From: Desulfobacteraceae bacterium
Lineage (GTDB): Bacteria; Desulfobacterota; Desulfobacteria; Desulfobacterales; Desulfosalsimonadaceae
Length of the DNA: 64,000 nt
NCBI GenBank assembly: GCA_011389515.1
Contig: JAABUA010000004.1
Span: 1 to 64,000 of the forward strand
Direction: 5' to 3'
The translations under genes were made by a program, and so were the position numbers. Under the pieces are notes generated by a model. It was not told where the DNA came from. It saw only the letters and a list, made by a program, of their open reading frames with translations, and made no database searches. Of the stretch, positions 1-11,751 are shown piece by piece; within the stretch, counting starts at the first letter, position 1; each line of letters starts with the position of its first letter.

Positions 1-63
1 GTGCCCCTACGGGCCCATATTCTGTGGGAATATTTTTCGTGTCTATACAAGAATGCAATAATT

Positions 64-202
64 ACAAGCTATCTCAAAAAAAAAAGATCGCGCCCGCTGG
101 CAAGGCGTGGCGATGAAAAAGCGGAACATATACGTAATATGTGAGCATTTTGAAGAGCCTCACAACGCCGCCAGAGGGTGTTAGATTATATGGATAGATT
201 GC
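64..202. repeat. Palindromic dispersed repeat, family A, copy 1
   Basis: About 140 bp, nearly identical over its core to segments at 25870-26011 and 49551-49676. It starts with the tip ACAAGCTATCTC and has a centre ACATAT-ACGTA-ATATGT flanked by GC-rich arms that pair with each other, so the whole unit can fold into one long hairpin. The right tip is diverged here (GGATAGATTGC in place of GAGATAGCTTGT). The last codons and the stop of the radical SAM gene on the minus strand lie inside this right end. Bases 1-63 hold no gene that I can support. Confidence 0.85.
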
Positions 203-1289
203 AATGCGCGGCAGCGCTCACATCCAGAATATTCGACAAGCCTCCATACGCAGAGGGTGTATATCCGAGCACCTTGTTCCACACCTCATCGTCTTCCATA
301 CAGAAATACAGGGTGACGTTCGGTGCAATTTTTCTTATTTTTTTTACTATGGAGCGATACAGGGAAATTCTCAACGGTTTGAAGTATCGCATTTTTCCAT
401 CCAGCCCTCTTATAAACTCGCCATGTACGATATGGGACCGAGGAAAGCGCTTTTCGATAATTTCATGCAGCTGCGGCATGAAACGAAAGGAACCCAGGCT
501 GATCCAAACGATATCCGACGGGAGGATTCGGCTGAAGAGCTTCTCGACGACATGGCTATATTCTTTTTCACACCCCTGGTACCAGATCATGGGATCAAAA
601 TGAAAAGCAACGGGGTATCCATGGGTGCAGCAATCGGCAGCTGCGGTTATACGGTCGTCTAATGAGGCTGTACCGCGTTCCTGTTCTTTAATGATCGTTT
701 CCGTATTTAATGACCAGCTCATAATGGTATTGCCCCCGTGGTCAACACCAAGCAGGTGATTTACGGATGCGGTTTTTGTTTTCAGTTCCAGCACGGCTCT
801 TTCCTGACCGGCGAACAGGCGTATGAGGCGTGCCGCAACTGGCGATATGTCCTCCCATATGAGACTGTCGGTAAACTCTCCGGTTCCGAGCCGATAAACA
901 TTTCGGGAGGAAAAAAGCACGTTGAGTTCTTTTTCCATCTCCTTTTGGTTCATGAAAAACGTAAGCAGGGGGGGATGAAAATAGGCCTGCAAAATACAGT
1001 AAGCGCAGTCCATACTGCAGTAGGAGCCGATATGCAATATGTGGTAATTGCAGCAGGTATAATGGGTTGTGCCCGGGCACTTTCTGATAAAATCGCCCTT
1101 GTTGCGAGTAAGAAGCAAGGAATGCTTCCCCGCGGATTGGGGATCCCTGTTTGAATTGATATATCGAAAAATACTTTCCGTATCCTCGACATATTGCACC
1201 GGACGGTCAATCCGCCGGCATATATCCATTGTTTCCGGGAAGTCTGCGACTTCCCGATCAACATAAACCTTACGTATCTTCAATTTCAC
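186..1289 (-). CDS. Spore-photoproduct-lyase-like radical SAM protein
   Basis: Radical SAM protein of the spore photolyase (SPL) family, about 367 residues. The cluster motif is C-x3-C-x2-C (YCSMDCAYC), the spacing typical of SPL, followed by the aromatic-rich stretch usual after it. The family repairs UV thymine dimers in spores, but many non-spore-formers carry homologues of unknown substrate, so the actual reaction here is open. I chose the GTG at 1289, giving VKLKIRKVYVDRE, which matches the family N-terminus; a GTG at 1322 is possible. It overlaps the upstream ParB-like gene by about 20 bp, so the two are translationally coupled. The final residues and the stop codon fall in a family A repeat, so the natural C-terminus may have been replaced. 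Confidence 0.8.
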   Translation of the reverse strand: MKLKIRKVYVDREVADFPETMDICRRIDRPVQYVEDTESIFRYINSNRDPQSAGKHSLLLTRNKGDFIRKCPGTTHYTCCNYHILHIGSYCSMDCAYCILQAYFHPPLLTFFMNQKEMEKELNVLFSSRNVYRLGTGEFTDSLIWEDISPVAARLIRLFAGQERAVLELKTKTASVNHLLGVDHGGNTIMSWSLNTETIIKEQERGTASLDDRITAAADCCTHGYPVAFHFDPMIWYQGCEKEYSHVVEKLFSRILPSDIVWISLGSFRFMPQLHEIIEKRFPRSHIVHGEFIRGLDGKMRYFKPLRISLYRSIVKKIRKIAPNVTLYFCMEDDEVWNKVLGYTPSAYGGLSNILDVSAAAHCNLSI

Positions 1290-2241
1290 GATATAAAAGG
1301 GACCTGAGTTCCCTGCTTTCACAGAGTTGTTTCAGCCAGTCGGTTTTCCGCCCGAGTTCTGCAGTATTCTCGAAATCAATGGAAAATGTATAAACAGTAC
1401 TTTCAAAATCCCGCGGCGGGACAAGGGAAACGCCTTGCATCAGGCCTAATTTTCCAAGATTTTGATAAAAACGGGATTCAAAGCGGGCGATATGGGGGTA
1501 ACGAATCTTTCGGATCTCCCATCGCAAGATCCGGATTTTCAGCTTACGGTCAACCTCCTGGCTCACCAGGACATCACATATACCCGGCAATTCAAGCAGA
1601 TCGGCAATACGGGTATTCATCACTGCGGATATCGCTCTGAGATTGGAAAGAATCTCTTTTTGTTGACTTGCAGTCGGCCGAAGAGTTTCAAACAGGTTTG
1701 CCATAACCAGCAAATCACCCTCCCCAAATGATCCAAGTTCGATGGCGATTTTCATCGAAATCACATTGTTTTCTACAAGATGATGCAGTCTTTCCGGCAA
1801 TGAGCAAAGCACGCGGTATTTTTCAGCAAGATCCATATTTACATCAATACCCAGCGGTCTGGCAATACCGGGCAGATCCCCTTCAGGGGCGCATAAGGAC
1901 CACAGTTTTGTTACAGCACGGGCTTCTTCAAGAATACCGGGCTTTGAAGCCATCGTATTGTCCGCTATGGCCAGTTTCAGGCAGTCGATTTCCGAAGTGG
2001 AACGGTCAATCACCCTGCAATGGATTTTCTCCATTCCGAGAATGCCGCATGCACGTATTCTTTTAAAACCGCACACAATGCGGTATGTTTCTGCTTTTAT
2101 TTGAAGCACGGGAAGATTGACAAGCCCGATGTTCCGGATCGATTCAACAAGGGCGTCCATGCGTTTTATCCCGGAGATCCGGTAAAAATCGTCATCCGTA
2201 TCAATGGCGCTCAGGTGTATCGATTGTTCTCTGACATGCAA
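1270..2241 (-). CDS. ParB/Spo0J N-terminal-domain protein
   Basis: About 323 residues. The first ~95 residues fit the ParB N-terminal (ParB/Srx-fold) domain: a leading beta strand with IHLSAIDTDDDFYRIS, then SIRNIGLVNLPV and YRIVCGFKRIRACG, which correspond to the GQ-x-PI and G-x-RR boxes of ParB in degenerate form. The rest is helical and unrecognised. No parA is nearby, so a role in chromosome partition is doubtful. It lies 32 bp after purC and overlaps the SPL-like gene, suggesting a joint function. The start appears to be TTG at 2241 because an in-frame stop lies just upstream; the next ATG is at residue 28. Confidence 0.75.
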   Translation of the reverse strand: MHVREQSIHLSAIDTDDDFYRISGIKRMDALVESIRNIGLVNLPVLQIKAETYRIVCGFKRIRACGILGMEKIHCRVIDRSTSEIDCLKLAIADNTMASKPGILEEARAVTKLWSLCAPEGDLPGIARPLGIDVNMDLAEKYRVLCSLPERLHHLVENNVISMKIAIELGSFGEGDLLVMANLFETLRPTASQQKEILSNLRAISAVMNTRIADLLELPGICDVLVSQEVDRKLKIRILRWEIRKIRYPHIARFESRFYQNLGKLGLMQGVSLVPPRDFESTVYTFSIDFENTAELGRKTDWLKQLCESRELRSLLYREIEDT

Positions 2242-2273
2242 ATCGGATTATCTCGTAAAAGGGTCGAAGGGAT

Positions 2274-3155
2274 TTATACGCCCACCAGGATGTCAAGGGC
2301 TTCCTTGTATTTGCGTCGTGTATTTTCGATGACTTCTTCCGGGAGCTCTGGTGGCGGCGGCTCCTTGTCCCAATCTATTGAATTGAGGTAATCCCTGAGA
2401 TACTGCTTGTCGAAACTGGGCTGGGGGCCGCCCGGAACATAACCGGATTTTGGCCAGAAGCGAGAGGAATCAGGCGTCAGGACTTCATCGATCAATAGGA
2501 GACGATTTCCGTCAAGGCCGAATTCAAACTTGGTATCGGCAATGATGATCCCTTTGGCGTCGGCAAGTTCCGCGCCTTTTTTATAAATTGCAAGGCTTAT
2601 ATCTCTTATCTGTTCGGCCCGTTCTTTTCCTATGAGTCCGACGACTTCTTCAAATGAAATATTTTCATCATGTTCACCAACCTCACCCTTGGTGGACGGC
2701 GTAAAGATTGGTTCCGGCAGTTTGTCGGACTCTTTGAGCCCCTTCGGCAGTGTGATACCGCAAACAGTGCCATCTTGCTGATAGGTTTTCCACCCGGAAC
2801 CGGATATGTATCCCCTCACGATACATTCAACCGGCAGGGGCTTGACTTTTTTTACCAGCATGCTCCTGTCTTTGAGCTGATCCGCATATGGTTGACAATT
2901 CTCAGGAAATCGGGAAACGTCACTTTCAACAACATGATTGGGTACTAGAGATGCCATCACGTCGAACCAGAAAAGGGATATCCTGGTAAGCAGTTTCCCT
3001 TTTTCGGGTACCGCCTTCCCCATGATGACATCGTATGCGGAAATTCTGTCCGTTGCCACAAGCAGCAGATTTTCGCCAAGATCATATATATCTCTCACCT
3101 TCCCCCTCCTGAAAAGAGGAAGGTCTTGCAATTGGGTTTCAAATACAGTTTTCAT
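2274..3155 (-). CDS. purC: Phosphoribosylaminoimidazole-succinocarboxamide synthase
   Basis: SAICAR synthase of de novo purine synthesis: it joins CAIR and aspartate using ATP. The N-terminus has [20 protein letters not shown], the ATP-binding start of the family, followed by [10 protein letters not shown]; later come [18 protein letters not shown] and [10 protein letters not shown]. The length, 293 residues, is normal for the longer bacterial form. I chose ATG 3155 because AAAGGAA lies just before it and homology begins there; an upstream in-frame start would add 15 unrelated residues. Other pur genes are not in the window. It sits between a PilZ protein and the ParB-like gene on the same strand. 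Confidence 0.95.
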   Translation of the reverse strand: MKTVFETQLQDLPLFRRGKVRDIYDLGENLLLVATDRISAYDVIMGKAVPEKGKLLTRISLFWFDVMASLVPNHVVESDVSRFPENCQPYADQLKDRSMLVKKVKPLPVECIVRGYISGSGWKTYQQDGTVCGITLPKGLKESDKLPEPIFTPSTKGEVGEHDENISFEEVVGLIGKERAEQIRDISLAIYKKGAELADAKGIIIADTKFEFGLDGNRLLLIDEVLTPDSSRFWPKSGYVPGGPQPSFDKQYLRDYLNSIDWDKEPPPPELPEEVIENTRRKYKEALDILVGV

Positions 3156-3206
3156 GCAGTTCCTTTCTATACGGCTGATTGCGCAAAGCGCATACGTCAA
3201 AAAATA

Positions 3207-3557
3207 TCATGCGTCTCTGTTTTCAAGCGCATCTATAAAACGCTTCAATTTCCAATACAAGTCAAAATCAACTTCATAAAATTCGACACCCGACTCGAAG
3301 CGGCCTTCGGTGCCGCGGTTGCAGTACTTCACTTTTCCCTTGATATCGAATATTTCATTGCCGATGCCAATGGCCAGAAAAACGATGTAACGGCTTTCAA
3401 TCGGTTCATGGGTCTCGATTTTTACACCGGTTTCGCTGAGGTTTAACGTTCTTGCCATTCCCTGACCGATCTGCTTCTGGTCGGAATCCAGACAGATATA
3501 GTTCAGAAGATGAATGGTATCATATCGTTTTTCCTCCCGCTTGTTTTCCTTTGTCAT
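3207..3557 (-). CDS. PilZ-domain protein (c-di-GMP receptor candidate)
   Basis: A 116-residue single-domain PilZ protein. Both ligand motifs are visible: RxxxR at residues 7-11 (REEKR) and N-x-S-x2-G at 39-44 (NLSETG). It could therefore bind cyclic di-GMP and act as a stand-alone adaptor. A strong GGAGG precedes ATG 3557. It lies 46 bp downstream of the DUF4388/cNMP protein and about 50 bp upstream of purC on the same strand, so it probably belongs to the MglA signalling cluster rather than to purine synthesis. The target is unknown. Confidence 0.88.
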   Translation of the reverse strand: MTKENKREEKRYDTIHLLNYICLDSDQKQIGQGMARTLNLSETGVKIETHEPIESRYIVFLAIGIGNEIFDIKGKVKYCNRGTEGRFESGVEFYEVDFDLYWKLKRFIDALENRDA

Positions 3558-3603
3558 TTAACCGACCTCCTGATCTCCTGATGAAAGGGTTGCTTTTGGT
3601 AGT

Positions 3604-4776
3604 TTATTGTTTTGATCTTGTCAGATCAAGAATCCGACCGGTCGTAACGGAAATACTTGTCGAGAGGTATTCAATCATGTTTTTAAATGTCTGAGACAGC
3701 TTGTCGTATTCTATCCTTACTTTGGTTAAATCGAATGCTTCCGCTTTAAAATCTCTCGATGCATATAGGTTTGCAGAGTACGGTTCATGCGATGTGCTTA
3801 AAAACGGTATGGCGCCTGCAAAATCCCCTTCCGTAAGGGTGCAGAGGTGAATGTCCCCGGCCGGCGAATTGCGGATGACATGGGCTTCACCGGCAGTAAT
3901 GCGCATGCATTTGTTTTCATTTTTGTTCTGGGAGATCAACAGTTTCATTTTCTTTTGTTTGTCGGAGGTCACATCCTGCTTTAAAACGGCTTTAGCGCAT
4001 ACATCGGTAACCTGGCGAAGACGCTTGTCCACGGATATCAATATACTCTGAAGATCATCCGTCATTGCCGCGTATTCCCGTGAGATAAGCTCGGAATCCA
4101 GAACACCCAGCTGAACATTGCCGATAGCCTTTACGGTGGCGCTTCTTACGTTCCCCTCCCGTAAAAACGACACGATGCTTCCGATATAGGCGCCATCGGC
4201 CAACCGAACGATCGGCGCCCCCCCTTCGGGGAGTATTCTTATCACTTCCATTTTTCCGGCAAGAATAACCCAGAACCAGTTTCCGAACTTGTCCTGGGCA
4301 ACGACATCCGTGCCGTCCGGAAACTCTTCCTCATCGACTACGTATACATAATCGATCACCGGTCCTCTAATGACGGGCAGATCGTTTTCCGTTTTTCCCC
4401 TTTTATTCTCTGTGCCTTCATCATCGACTTCGGAGCGGATTTCAGTAATCAGCCCATCGTCCAACATTCTGAGACCGTCAAGAATGATTTCCATGCGGCT
4501 TTTTTTTATCACTGTCTGACAGGTTACAGGTTCCTGAATAAATTCAAAATAAGCACTGGTCCATCCGAAAAAGCTGTTCAAGGCTTCAATCCCCTTCAGG
4601 GAGCCGCATTCGGCATTTACGGGATTGCCGTCTTTTAGATAAATATACCCGGGGTCTGCAATCGGTTCGCAAACCAGCTTGACAATGCCGGTGCTGCCGC
4701 TGCTGCCAAGCTGCTGCAGCAATTCACCCAGTTCAATAAATGCAATAGAGCCTTTCAATACAACCTTTGATGACAT
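3604..4776 (-). CDS. DUF4388 and cyclic-nucleotide-binding-like protein
   Basis: About 390 residues with three parts. Residues ~1-110 match DUF4388/PATAN (LKGSIAFIELGELLQQLG, then YIYLKDGNPVNAECG), a domain found in bacterial motility and polarity regulators. Residues ~140-260 look like a cyclic-nucleotide-binding beta-roll (FWVILAGKMEVIRILPEGG, ADGAYIGSIVSFLREG). A second degenerate roll spans roughly 270-385. I place the start at ATG 4776, preceded by AGGA; a start 7 codons earlier would overlap mglA by 16 bp. With the MglA GTPase immediately upstream, a role as its effector or partner is likely but not shown. Nucleotide binding is uncertain because the phosphate-binding cassette is not clear. 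Confidence 0.75.
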   Translation of the reverse strand: MSSKVVLKGSIAFIELGELLQQLGSSGSTGIVKLVCEPIADPGYIYLKDGNPVNAECGSLKGIEALNSFFGWTSAYFEFIQEPVTCQTVIKKSRMEIILDGLRMLDDGLITEIRSEVDDEGTENKRGKTENDLPVIRGPVIDYVYVVDEEEFPDGTDVVAQDKFGNWFWVILAGKMEVIRILPEGGAPIVRLADGAYIGSIVSFLREGNVRSATVKAIGNVQLGVLDSELISREYAAMTDDLQSILISVDKRLRQVTDVCAKAVLKQDVTSDKQKKMKLLISQNKNENKCMRITAGEAHVIRNSPAGDIHLCTLTEGDFAGAIPFLSTSHEPYSANLYASRDFKAEAFDLTKVRIEYDKLSQTFKNMIEYLSTSISVTTGRILDLTRSKQ

Positions 4777-4781
4777 ATCGT

Positions 4782-5399
4782 CTAATCCTGTGCCCATTTG
4801 AATTTTCGTTGAAGATCCCGAAGGGTAAGTTTCATGCAGGCGTTAATGGTTTCGCCCACTCCCTGGCCATTAACCGCGCTTGCATTGAAAGAAGGCACTT
4901 TCAGTTGCCGGTTCAGTTCCTTTTCCATCTGTTCAACCGGCATGACGGGCAACCCTTCGGCCTCCAGGTCCCGCTTGTTGTATTGCATGACAAGCGGAAT
5001 CTTATTGATCCAGAGCCCCATTTTCTTCAGATTTTCATGAAGATCTCTCAGTGAAAGCATATTCTTTTCCCGCCTTACTTTCAGCGAATCGGCTACGAAT
5101 ACGACACCATCGACTCCTCTTAAAACCAATTGCCTGGTGGAACTGTACTTGACCTGCCCGGGAACTGTGTAGAGTTGTATTTTGACATCGCACCCCCTGA
5201 TTTTACCAAGACCCAATGGCAGAAAATCAAAAAAAAGGGTTCTGTCTCCCTGGGTGTCAATGGAAATCATGTCACCGATCACCTGTTTCTTGAAGGCATT
5301 GTGAATATGCTGAAGGTTGGTCGTTTTTCCGCAGCGGCCGGGGCCATAATAAACAATCTTGCATTCAATGCGCCGGTCCTTCAAGTTTATGTTTGCCAT
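4782..5399 (-). CDS. MglA-family small Ras-like GTPase
   Basis: A 205-residue cytoplasmic GTPase of the MglA group, which sets cell polarity and gliding or pilus direction in myxobacteria and has homologues across Desulfobacterota. Visible motifs are G1 P-loop GPGRCGKTT (residues ~19-27), G3 as TVPGQ (the MglA form, where the usual Asp is Thr) and G4 NKRD. ATG 5399 is preceded by GGAG at good spacing. No roadblock-domain GAP (MglB) gene is adjacent, which is unusual. The neighbours are a TPR-like protein upstream and the DUF4388/cNMP protein downstream, so this looks like a compact polarity or signalling operon. Confidence 0.9.
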   Translation of the reverse strand: MANINLKDRRIECKIVYYGPGRCGKTTNLQHIHNAFKKQVIGDMISIDTQGDRTLFFDFLPLGLGKIRGCDVKIQLYTVPGQVKYSSTRQLVLRGVDGVVFVADSLKVRREKNMLSLRDLHENLKKMGLWINKIPLVMQYNKRDLEAEGLPVMPVEQMEKELNRQLKVPSFNASAVNGQGVGETINACMKLTLRDLQRKFKWAQD

Positions 5400-5450
5400 T
5401 CGATTGCGCTCCGTAGCCTCTACAGGTTCATTTCAACAGGCTCGATACAG

Positions 5451-6362
5451 TCAGCGCCCTGAAATATCGATTACTTTCAGATTGACGCTGGTGTCACCGA
5501 TATGCGGTCCGAAGTCAATTTTTCTATTGAGCAGTACATATATGGTACCGGAAAACGTGCCGATGTTGGAAGAAAACACAACCCCTTTGATAAGCTTTCC
5601 AGCAGGCAGGGCATGGGCTACCTCGGTTTGTTCCTGCGGCACCACGATATTCAACTTGATTCCATGTTGAAAGTTTACGGTTAGTTTGACGCCACTTTCT
5701 TTCCCGGACACGTCCGGAGATCTCAAACGAATATCGGATATGTCGATAAGATCATTTTCCGTGACATTTGATTCCGGTTCTATAATGTCAGGGAGGTCTG
5801 GATTTTTGCGTTTTTTTTCCGTTTTCAACAAATATTGCAGATGCTTTACAAGGTAATTGATTTCTTCCATGGTAAAACGGGCGTCGGTCTCCCACTTTCG
5901 AAGCAGGAGAAGAACTTCCTTTTCGCCATTGAATTCAAGGCCATATAACAGCATTTTTTTTGCCGAATCAAGGCGAAGATGATCAAAGTCGAGCAGTCTT
6001 TCAAAGGCATTCGCAGCAGCTTCATATTGACCGAACCCGGCCAAAGCGATTGCTTCTCCCATTAACGATGAACCTTTTACCTCCGGATCATCAAGGGAAA
6101 ACATTGTTCGCATCAGTTCCCGGACTTTTTCAGAAACTTCAGGTATTTCCTTGCTTTCAATGAAAGAATTGAGTTCTTTTTCAACCATTTCAATGTCAGC
6201 GGTGATTTTAATCAGCAGGGTTTCTTTATTTTTTCCAATCGCCTGTTTGCGAATAATTTTTTCAATTTTCCGGTACTGGTCAAGCGTTTCATTCAATAAT
6301 CCCTGCTGCCTGTAAAGTTCGGCTTCCTTGAAAAGACTGGATAATTTAGGCTTTGAATGCAT
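5451..6362 (-). CDS. TPR-like helical protein with C-terminal beta domain
   Basis: A 303-residue protein with no confident family. Residues ~1-75 are helical and charged, with tetratricopeptide-like spacing (EAELYRQQGLLNETLDQYRK). Residues ~100-175 contain a second helical repeat (AIALAGFGQYEAAANAFERL). A charged linker leads to a beta-rich C-terminal ~100 residues (GVKLTVNFQHGIKLNIVVPQ, then YVLLNRKIDFGPHIGD) that might be a degenerate PilZ-like barrel. No signal peptide or membrane segment. It is the first gene of the minus-strand cluster that continues into mglA, so it is probably a scaffold or MglA partner. Confidence 0.65.
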   Translation of the reverse strand: MHSKPKLSSLFKEAELYRQQGLLNETLDQYRKIEKIIRKQAIGKNKETLLIKITADIEMVEKELNSFIESKEIPEVSEKVRELMRTMFSLDDPEVKGSSLMGEAIALAGFGQYEAAANAFERLLDFDHLRLDSAKKMLLYGLEFNGEKEVLLLLRKWETDARFTMEEINYLVKHLQYLLKTEKKRKNPDLPDIIEPESNVTENDLIDISDIRLRSPDVSGKESGVKLTVNFQHGIKLNIVVPQEQTEVAHALPAGKLIKGVVFSSNIGTFSGTIYVLLNRKIDFGPHIGDTSVNLKVIDISGR

Positions 6363-7798
<1,436 letters not shown>

Positions 7799-7815
7799 AA
7801 CTCATCTCAAATGCC

Positions 7816-7853
7816 GGTGGTCAGTACAGGCGTAAAACCTGGTACTGGCCACC
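7816..7853. terminator. Hairpin between convergent mdh and uvrC
   Basis: Inverted repeat GGTGG-t-CAGTAC-AGG / CCT-g-GTACTG-g-CCACC around the loop CGTAAAA. It ends directly at the uvrC stop codon and lies 18 bp after the mdh stop, so it can stop transcription from both sides. There is no long T run, so efficiency as an intrinsic terminator is uncertain. Confidence 0.6.
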
Positions 7854-9716
7854 TTACTTTGAGCTCCGGTCTTCTTCCCCAAGCGCAGACAACAGATTGG
7901 CTGCTGCATTACGGTTCATGCCGGGCAATCCGGCGATCTCTTCAGGGCTCGCCCGTCGGATGCTGTCGATGCTTTGAAAATGCTTCAACAATAATTTTTT
8001 TCGCTTTTCCCCGATACCGGAAATATTGTCCAGGGCCGAATGCATGCCGCGGGTGTTCCGTGTGCTTCGGTGAAAGGCAATTGCATATCGATGCGCTTCA
8101 TCCCGGATGCCCATTAGAAAGAAAAGTTGCCTGGAATGTTTTGTAAAATTGATCGGATTGGCACGCCTGGGAATGAAAATCCTGTCCTCGGATTCCTTTT
8201 TCTGTTCATCCTTTTTTGCAATCGCGATGACAGGCACCTGCCCTTCCAGGTTCAGTTTTTTCAACACCGAAACCGCAATGTTCAACTGCCCCTTGCCGCC
8301 GTCGACAATCAAAAGGTCCGGCAGCACTCCTCCCATGTTCTCGCCGGAAAACCGCCTTTCAAGCACCTCGGCCATGGAGGCGTAATCATCCTGCAGGGGC
8401 ACATTTTTCAGTCTGTATTTGCGATAATCTGATTTTTTCGGTACTGCGTCCTCATAAACGACAATGCCCGATACCATATCTTTTCCTGCCATCCCTGAAT
8501 TGTCAATGCATTCGATGCGATGCAGGCAGTGAAAGATGCCCAGTTTTTTTTGCAGACCATCGAGTATCTGGGTATTGGATCGGGCTTCGCTGGTTATGGA
8601 TGCGAGCCGATCTGCGGCATTGTCAGCGGCCATGGACAACAACCTGACACGGTCTCCCCTTGCGGGACGAATGATCTCGACCTTCCGCCCTTTTATTTCA
8701 GACAGCCAGGCACTATATAAACCAGCGTCTTCAAGCGCTGTACCGACAAGTATTTCCCTCGGTATCATTCCGGCAGTTTCATAATACTGGCGCATGAAAG
8801 CACATATGAGTTCGCCGTCCTCCGACAGGGAATCTCGGACCGAATAGTCCTTCATGCCCTGGAGATGTCCGTTTCTTACCTTGAGCACCATGATAACGGC
8901 GTAATCGTCCGCACGTGCCACGGCGACCACATCACGGTCCACGAAATCCGTGGTCACGACCACCTGCTTTTCAACGGTCTGCTGTATGGCATGCATCTTA
9001 TCTCTGAGAATCGCGGCGCTTTCATAATTCTGCCTTTCCGCTGCCGCGCTCATTTCGGCTTTCACCTTTCGGATAAGGTCCCCTGCCCGGCCGGACAGAA
9101 ACATTTTCACTTCATTCACGATTTCCCCGTAACGGTTTTCGTCGACATTACGGCAGCAAGGGGCGAGGCATGCATTGATCTGAAAATTGAGGCAGGGACG
9201 CTTACGTGGCCGGAGTACCGGACTTCTGCATTTACGAAGCTTGAAATTCCGGTTGATCAGTTTGATCGTTTCACGCACCGCACCGGCGGATGAATAGGGG
9301 CCGAAATACAGCGCGCCGTCTTTTTTGGTTTTCCGGACGACGGTCAGGTTGGGATATTTTTTTCCTATGTCGATTCGCAGGGAAGGGTAACGCTTGTCGT
9401 CTTTCAGTATCACATTGTATCGCGGCCGGTGGCGCTTTATGAGGTTCGATTCCAGGATCAGGGCTTCATTTTCCGTAGCCGTTATAACCGTTTCGAAATC
9501 CACTACCTGTTTAACCAAAATCCCTGTCTTGGCGTCCCGGTTGGCCTTTTTTGAAAAATAGGAAGACAAGCGGCTTCTCAGGTTGGATGCTTTGCCAACA
9601 TAAATCACCTTGCCATCCGCGTTTTTCATCAAATAAACGCCGGGACTTTTCGGCACGCCCGCAAGCCTGGCTGCAAGTATGCCAATATCTGTTTCAGGAT
9701 TCGATGGGCGCTTCAA
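7854..9716 (-). CDS. uvrC: Excinuclease ABC subunit C
   Basis: Nuclease subunit of nucleotide excision repair; it makes both incisions around a lesion marked by UvrAB. The GIY-YIG domain is at the N-terminus ([20 protein letters not shown]), a UVR motif is near residue 210, the RNase H-like endonuclease domain is in the second half ([12 protein letters not shown]), and tandem helix-hairpin-helix motifs lie at the C-terminus. The 620 residues are normal. The reading frame begins at TTG 9716 inside the last codons of uvrB (23 bp overlap), which implies coupled translation; no ATG occurs before the GIY domain. A hairpin follows the stop. Confidence 0.95.
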   Translation of the reverse strand: MKRPSNPETDIGILAARLAGVPKSPGVYLMKNADGKVIYVGKASNLRSRLSSYFSKKANRDAKTGILVKQVVDFETVITATENEALILESNLIKRHRPRYNVILKDDKRYPSLRIDIGKKYPNLTVVRKTKKDGALYFGPYSSAGAVRETIKLINRNFKLRKCRSPVLRPRKRPCLNFQINACLAPCCRNVDENRYGEIVNEVKMFLSGRAGDLIRKVKAEMSAAAERQNYESAAILRDKMHAIQQTVEKQVVVTTDFVDRDVVAVARADDYAVIMVLKVRNGHLQGMKDYSVRDSLSEDGELICAFMRQYYETAGMIPREILVGTALEDAGLYSAWLSEIKGRKVEIIRPARGDRVRLLSMAADNAADRLASITSEARSNTQILDGLQKKLGIFHCLHRIECIDNSGMAGKDMVSGIVVYEDAVPKKSDYRKYRLKNVPLQDDYASMAEVLERRFSGENMGGVLPDLLIVDGGKGQLNIAVSVLKKLNLEGQVPVIAIAKKDEQKKESEDRIFIPRRANPINFTKHSRQLFFLMGIRDEAHRYAIAFHRSTRNTRGMHSALDNISGIGEKRKKLLLKHFQSIDSIRRASPEEIAGLPGMNRNAAANLLSALGEEDRSSK

Positions 9717-11736
9717 GGTCGATTACCATGACTTTTCTGTAGGCCCGGACCTGATCTCTCAGTGCTGCGGCCTTTTCAAATTCAAGGTCCCGTGCGGCAT
9801 CGTGCATCTGTTTTTCAAGCTGACGGATCTTTTTTTCGATCTGTTTTGGATCGCCAAATTCATGAAGTTTTTCGGCAATTTCCATTACAGCCGGGTCAGC
9901 AGATGCCTGGTATACGGATTCAAAAACGGAAAACAGCGATTTTTCGATTCCGACCGGAGTTATATGATGCGTTTCATTGTATTGTTCCTGAATTTTTCGC
10001 CGCCTCCGGGTTTCATCCATGGCGTATTTCATGGCGGATGTCACTTTGTCCCCATACATCAGCACCGTTCCGTTGATATTTCGGGCGGCCCTGCCCACGG
10101 TCTGCACCAGCGACCGGTTGGATCGGAGAAAACCTTCCTTGTCCGCATCCAGTATGGCCACAAGGGAGACTTCCGGCAGATCGAGCCCCTCCCGTAAAAG
10201 GTTGATGCCCACCAGGACGTCGAATTCGCCGGCACGCAAGTCTCTGATGATTTCGATCCGTTCAAGCGTTTTTATATCCGAGTGCAGGTAGCGGACCCGA
10301 ATGCCCAGTTCAGTGTAGTAATCGGTCAGGTCTTCTGCCATTCGCTTGGTCAGCGTGGTTACCAGTACGCGTTCATTTTTTTCGACCCGGCGCCGGATCT
10401 CGGCCAGCAGATCATCGACCTGGTTGGCGGCGCTGTGGACGATGATTTCAGGGTCGATAAGCCCCGTGGGCCTTACGATCTGCTCCACGATCGAACCTGC
10501 TGATTTTTTCATTTCCATTTCCGCAGGCGTGGCGGACACGTATATGACATCATTGGTGCGGGCCTCAAATTCATCATATCGCAGCGGGCGGTTGTCTAAT
10601 GCAGAAGGCAGTCTGAATCCATAGTCGACAAGCGTTTTTTTTCGTGAATGATCGCCGTTGTACATGCCATGAATCTGTGGCAGGCCGATATGGCTTTCAT
10701 CAATAAAGAGCAGAAAGTCGTCCGGGAAGTAATCCAGCAGGGTCGGCGGCGGTTCTCCGGGATTTCTGCCGGTAATATGCCGGGAATAATTCTCGATGCC
10801 GTTACAATAGCCAAGTTCCAGGATCATTTCCATGTCATACCGGGTGCGCTCTTCGATTCTCTGGGCTTCGATGAGTTTGCCCTGGCTGTGAAACCAATTG
10901 ACCCGCTCCGCCAGCTCCGTCTTGATGGATTCAATAATGCCCCTGCGGCTTCGTCGCTGGGTCACGTAATGACTCGCAGGGTATATGGTGACATGGTTTT
11001 GCTTTTTCCGGACATTCCCCGTAAGCGGGTCGATCTCTGCAACCGAATCGACTTCATCCCCGAAAAATTCGATCCGGACGGCAATGTCTTCTTCATAGGA
11101 TGGGAAAATTTCAACCCGGTCGCCGCGAACCCGGAAGACGCCGCGATGAAAATCCATGTCATTTCTCTGGTACTGCATTTCGACCAGTGCGGATAACAGC
11201 TGCTCCCGGCTTAATTCCATATCTTTTTTAATGTCGATGCGCATGGCAAGGTAGTCTTCAGGCGCACCAAGACCATAGATACACGATACGGATGCTACAA
11301 CCAGCACGTCCCTTCGCGAAAGAACCGAACGCGTAGCGGAATGCCGCATCTTGTCGATCATTTCATTGATGGAGGAATCTTTCTGGATGTACGTGTCTGA
11401 AACGGGGAGATAGGCCTCCGGCTGATAATAGTCATAATAACTGACAAAATATTCAACGGCGTTTTCTGGAAAAAAAGATGAAAACTCGTTATAAAGCTGC
11501 GCGGCAAGCGTCTTGTTAGGGGCGATGACAAGCGAGGGTTTTCCAAGCTGCTCGATAATATTGGCCATGGTAAAGGTCTTGCCGGAACCGGTCACTCCCA
11601 GCAGCACCTGGTGTTTTTTCCCTTCCTTTACCCCCCTGCATAATTCGGTTATGGCCTCGGGCTGATCGCCCGTTGGCTTCATCGTTGTTTGTAGCTGAAA
11701 GTTCTCGTTTTCCATCAGGGCTTTTTTGTCATCCAT
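9694..11736 (-). CDS. uvrB: Excinuclease ABC subunit B
   Basis: DNA-damage-verifying helicase-like ATPase that loads UvrC. The Walker A motif is [15 protein letters not shown], the beta-hairpin region contains [12 protein letters not shown], helicase motif II is DESH, and motif VI is QTVGRAARN. The C-terminal UVR motif, which binds UvrC, is in the last ~40 residues ([12 protein letters not shown]). The 680 residues are standard. ATG 11736 is chosen, although its ribosome-binding site is weak and an in-frame ATG 7 codons later is possible. It is the first gene of a uvrB-uvrC pair. A family B palindromic repeat starts 16 bp upstream, so the promoter must lie within or beyond the repeat. Confidence 0.96.
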   Translation of the reverse strand: MDDKKALMENENFQLQTTMKPTGDQPEAITELCRGVKEGKKHQVLLGVTGSGKTFTMANIIEQLGKPSLVIAPNKTLAAQLYNEFSSFFPENAVEYFVSYYDYYQPEAYLPVSDTYIQKDSSINEMIDKMRHSATRSVLSRRDVLVVASVSCIYGLGAPEDYLAMRIDIKKDMELSREQLLSALVEMQYQRNDMDFHRGVFRVRGDRVEIFPSYEEDIAVRIEFFGDEVDSVAEIDPLTGNVRKKQNHVTIYPASHYVTQRRSRRGIIESIKTELAERVNWFHSQGKLIEAQRIEERTRYDMEMILELGYCNGIENYSRHITGRNPGEPPPTLLDYFPDDFLLFIDESHIGLPQIHGMYNGDHSRKKTLVDYGFRLPSALDNRPLRYDEFEARTNDVIYVSATPAEMEMKKSAGSIVEQIVRPTGLIDPEIIVHSAANQVDDLLAEIRRRVEKNERVLVTTLTKRMAEDLTDYYTELGIRVRYLHSDIKTLERIEIIRDLRAGEFDVLVGINLLREGLDLPEVSLVAILDADKEGFLRSNRSLVQTVGRAARNINGTVLMYGDKVTSAMKYAMDETRRRRKIQEQYNETHHITPVGIEKSLFSVFESVYQASADPAVMEIAEKLHEFGDPKQIEKKIRQLEKQMHDAARDLEFEKAAALRDQVRAYRKVMVIDLEAPIES

Positions 11737-11751
11737 TTGATACGCATACTT

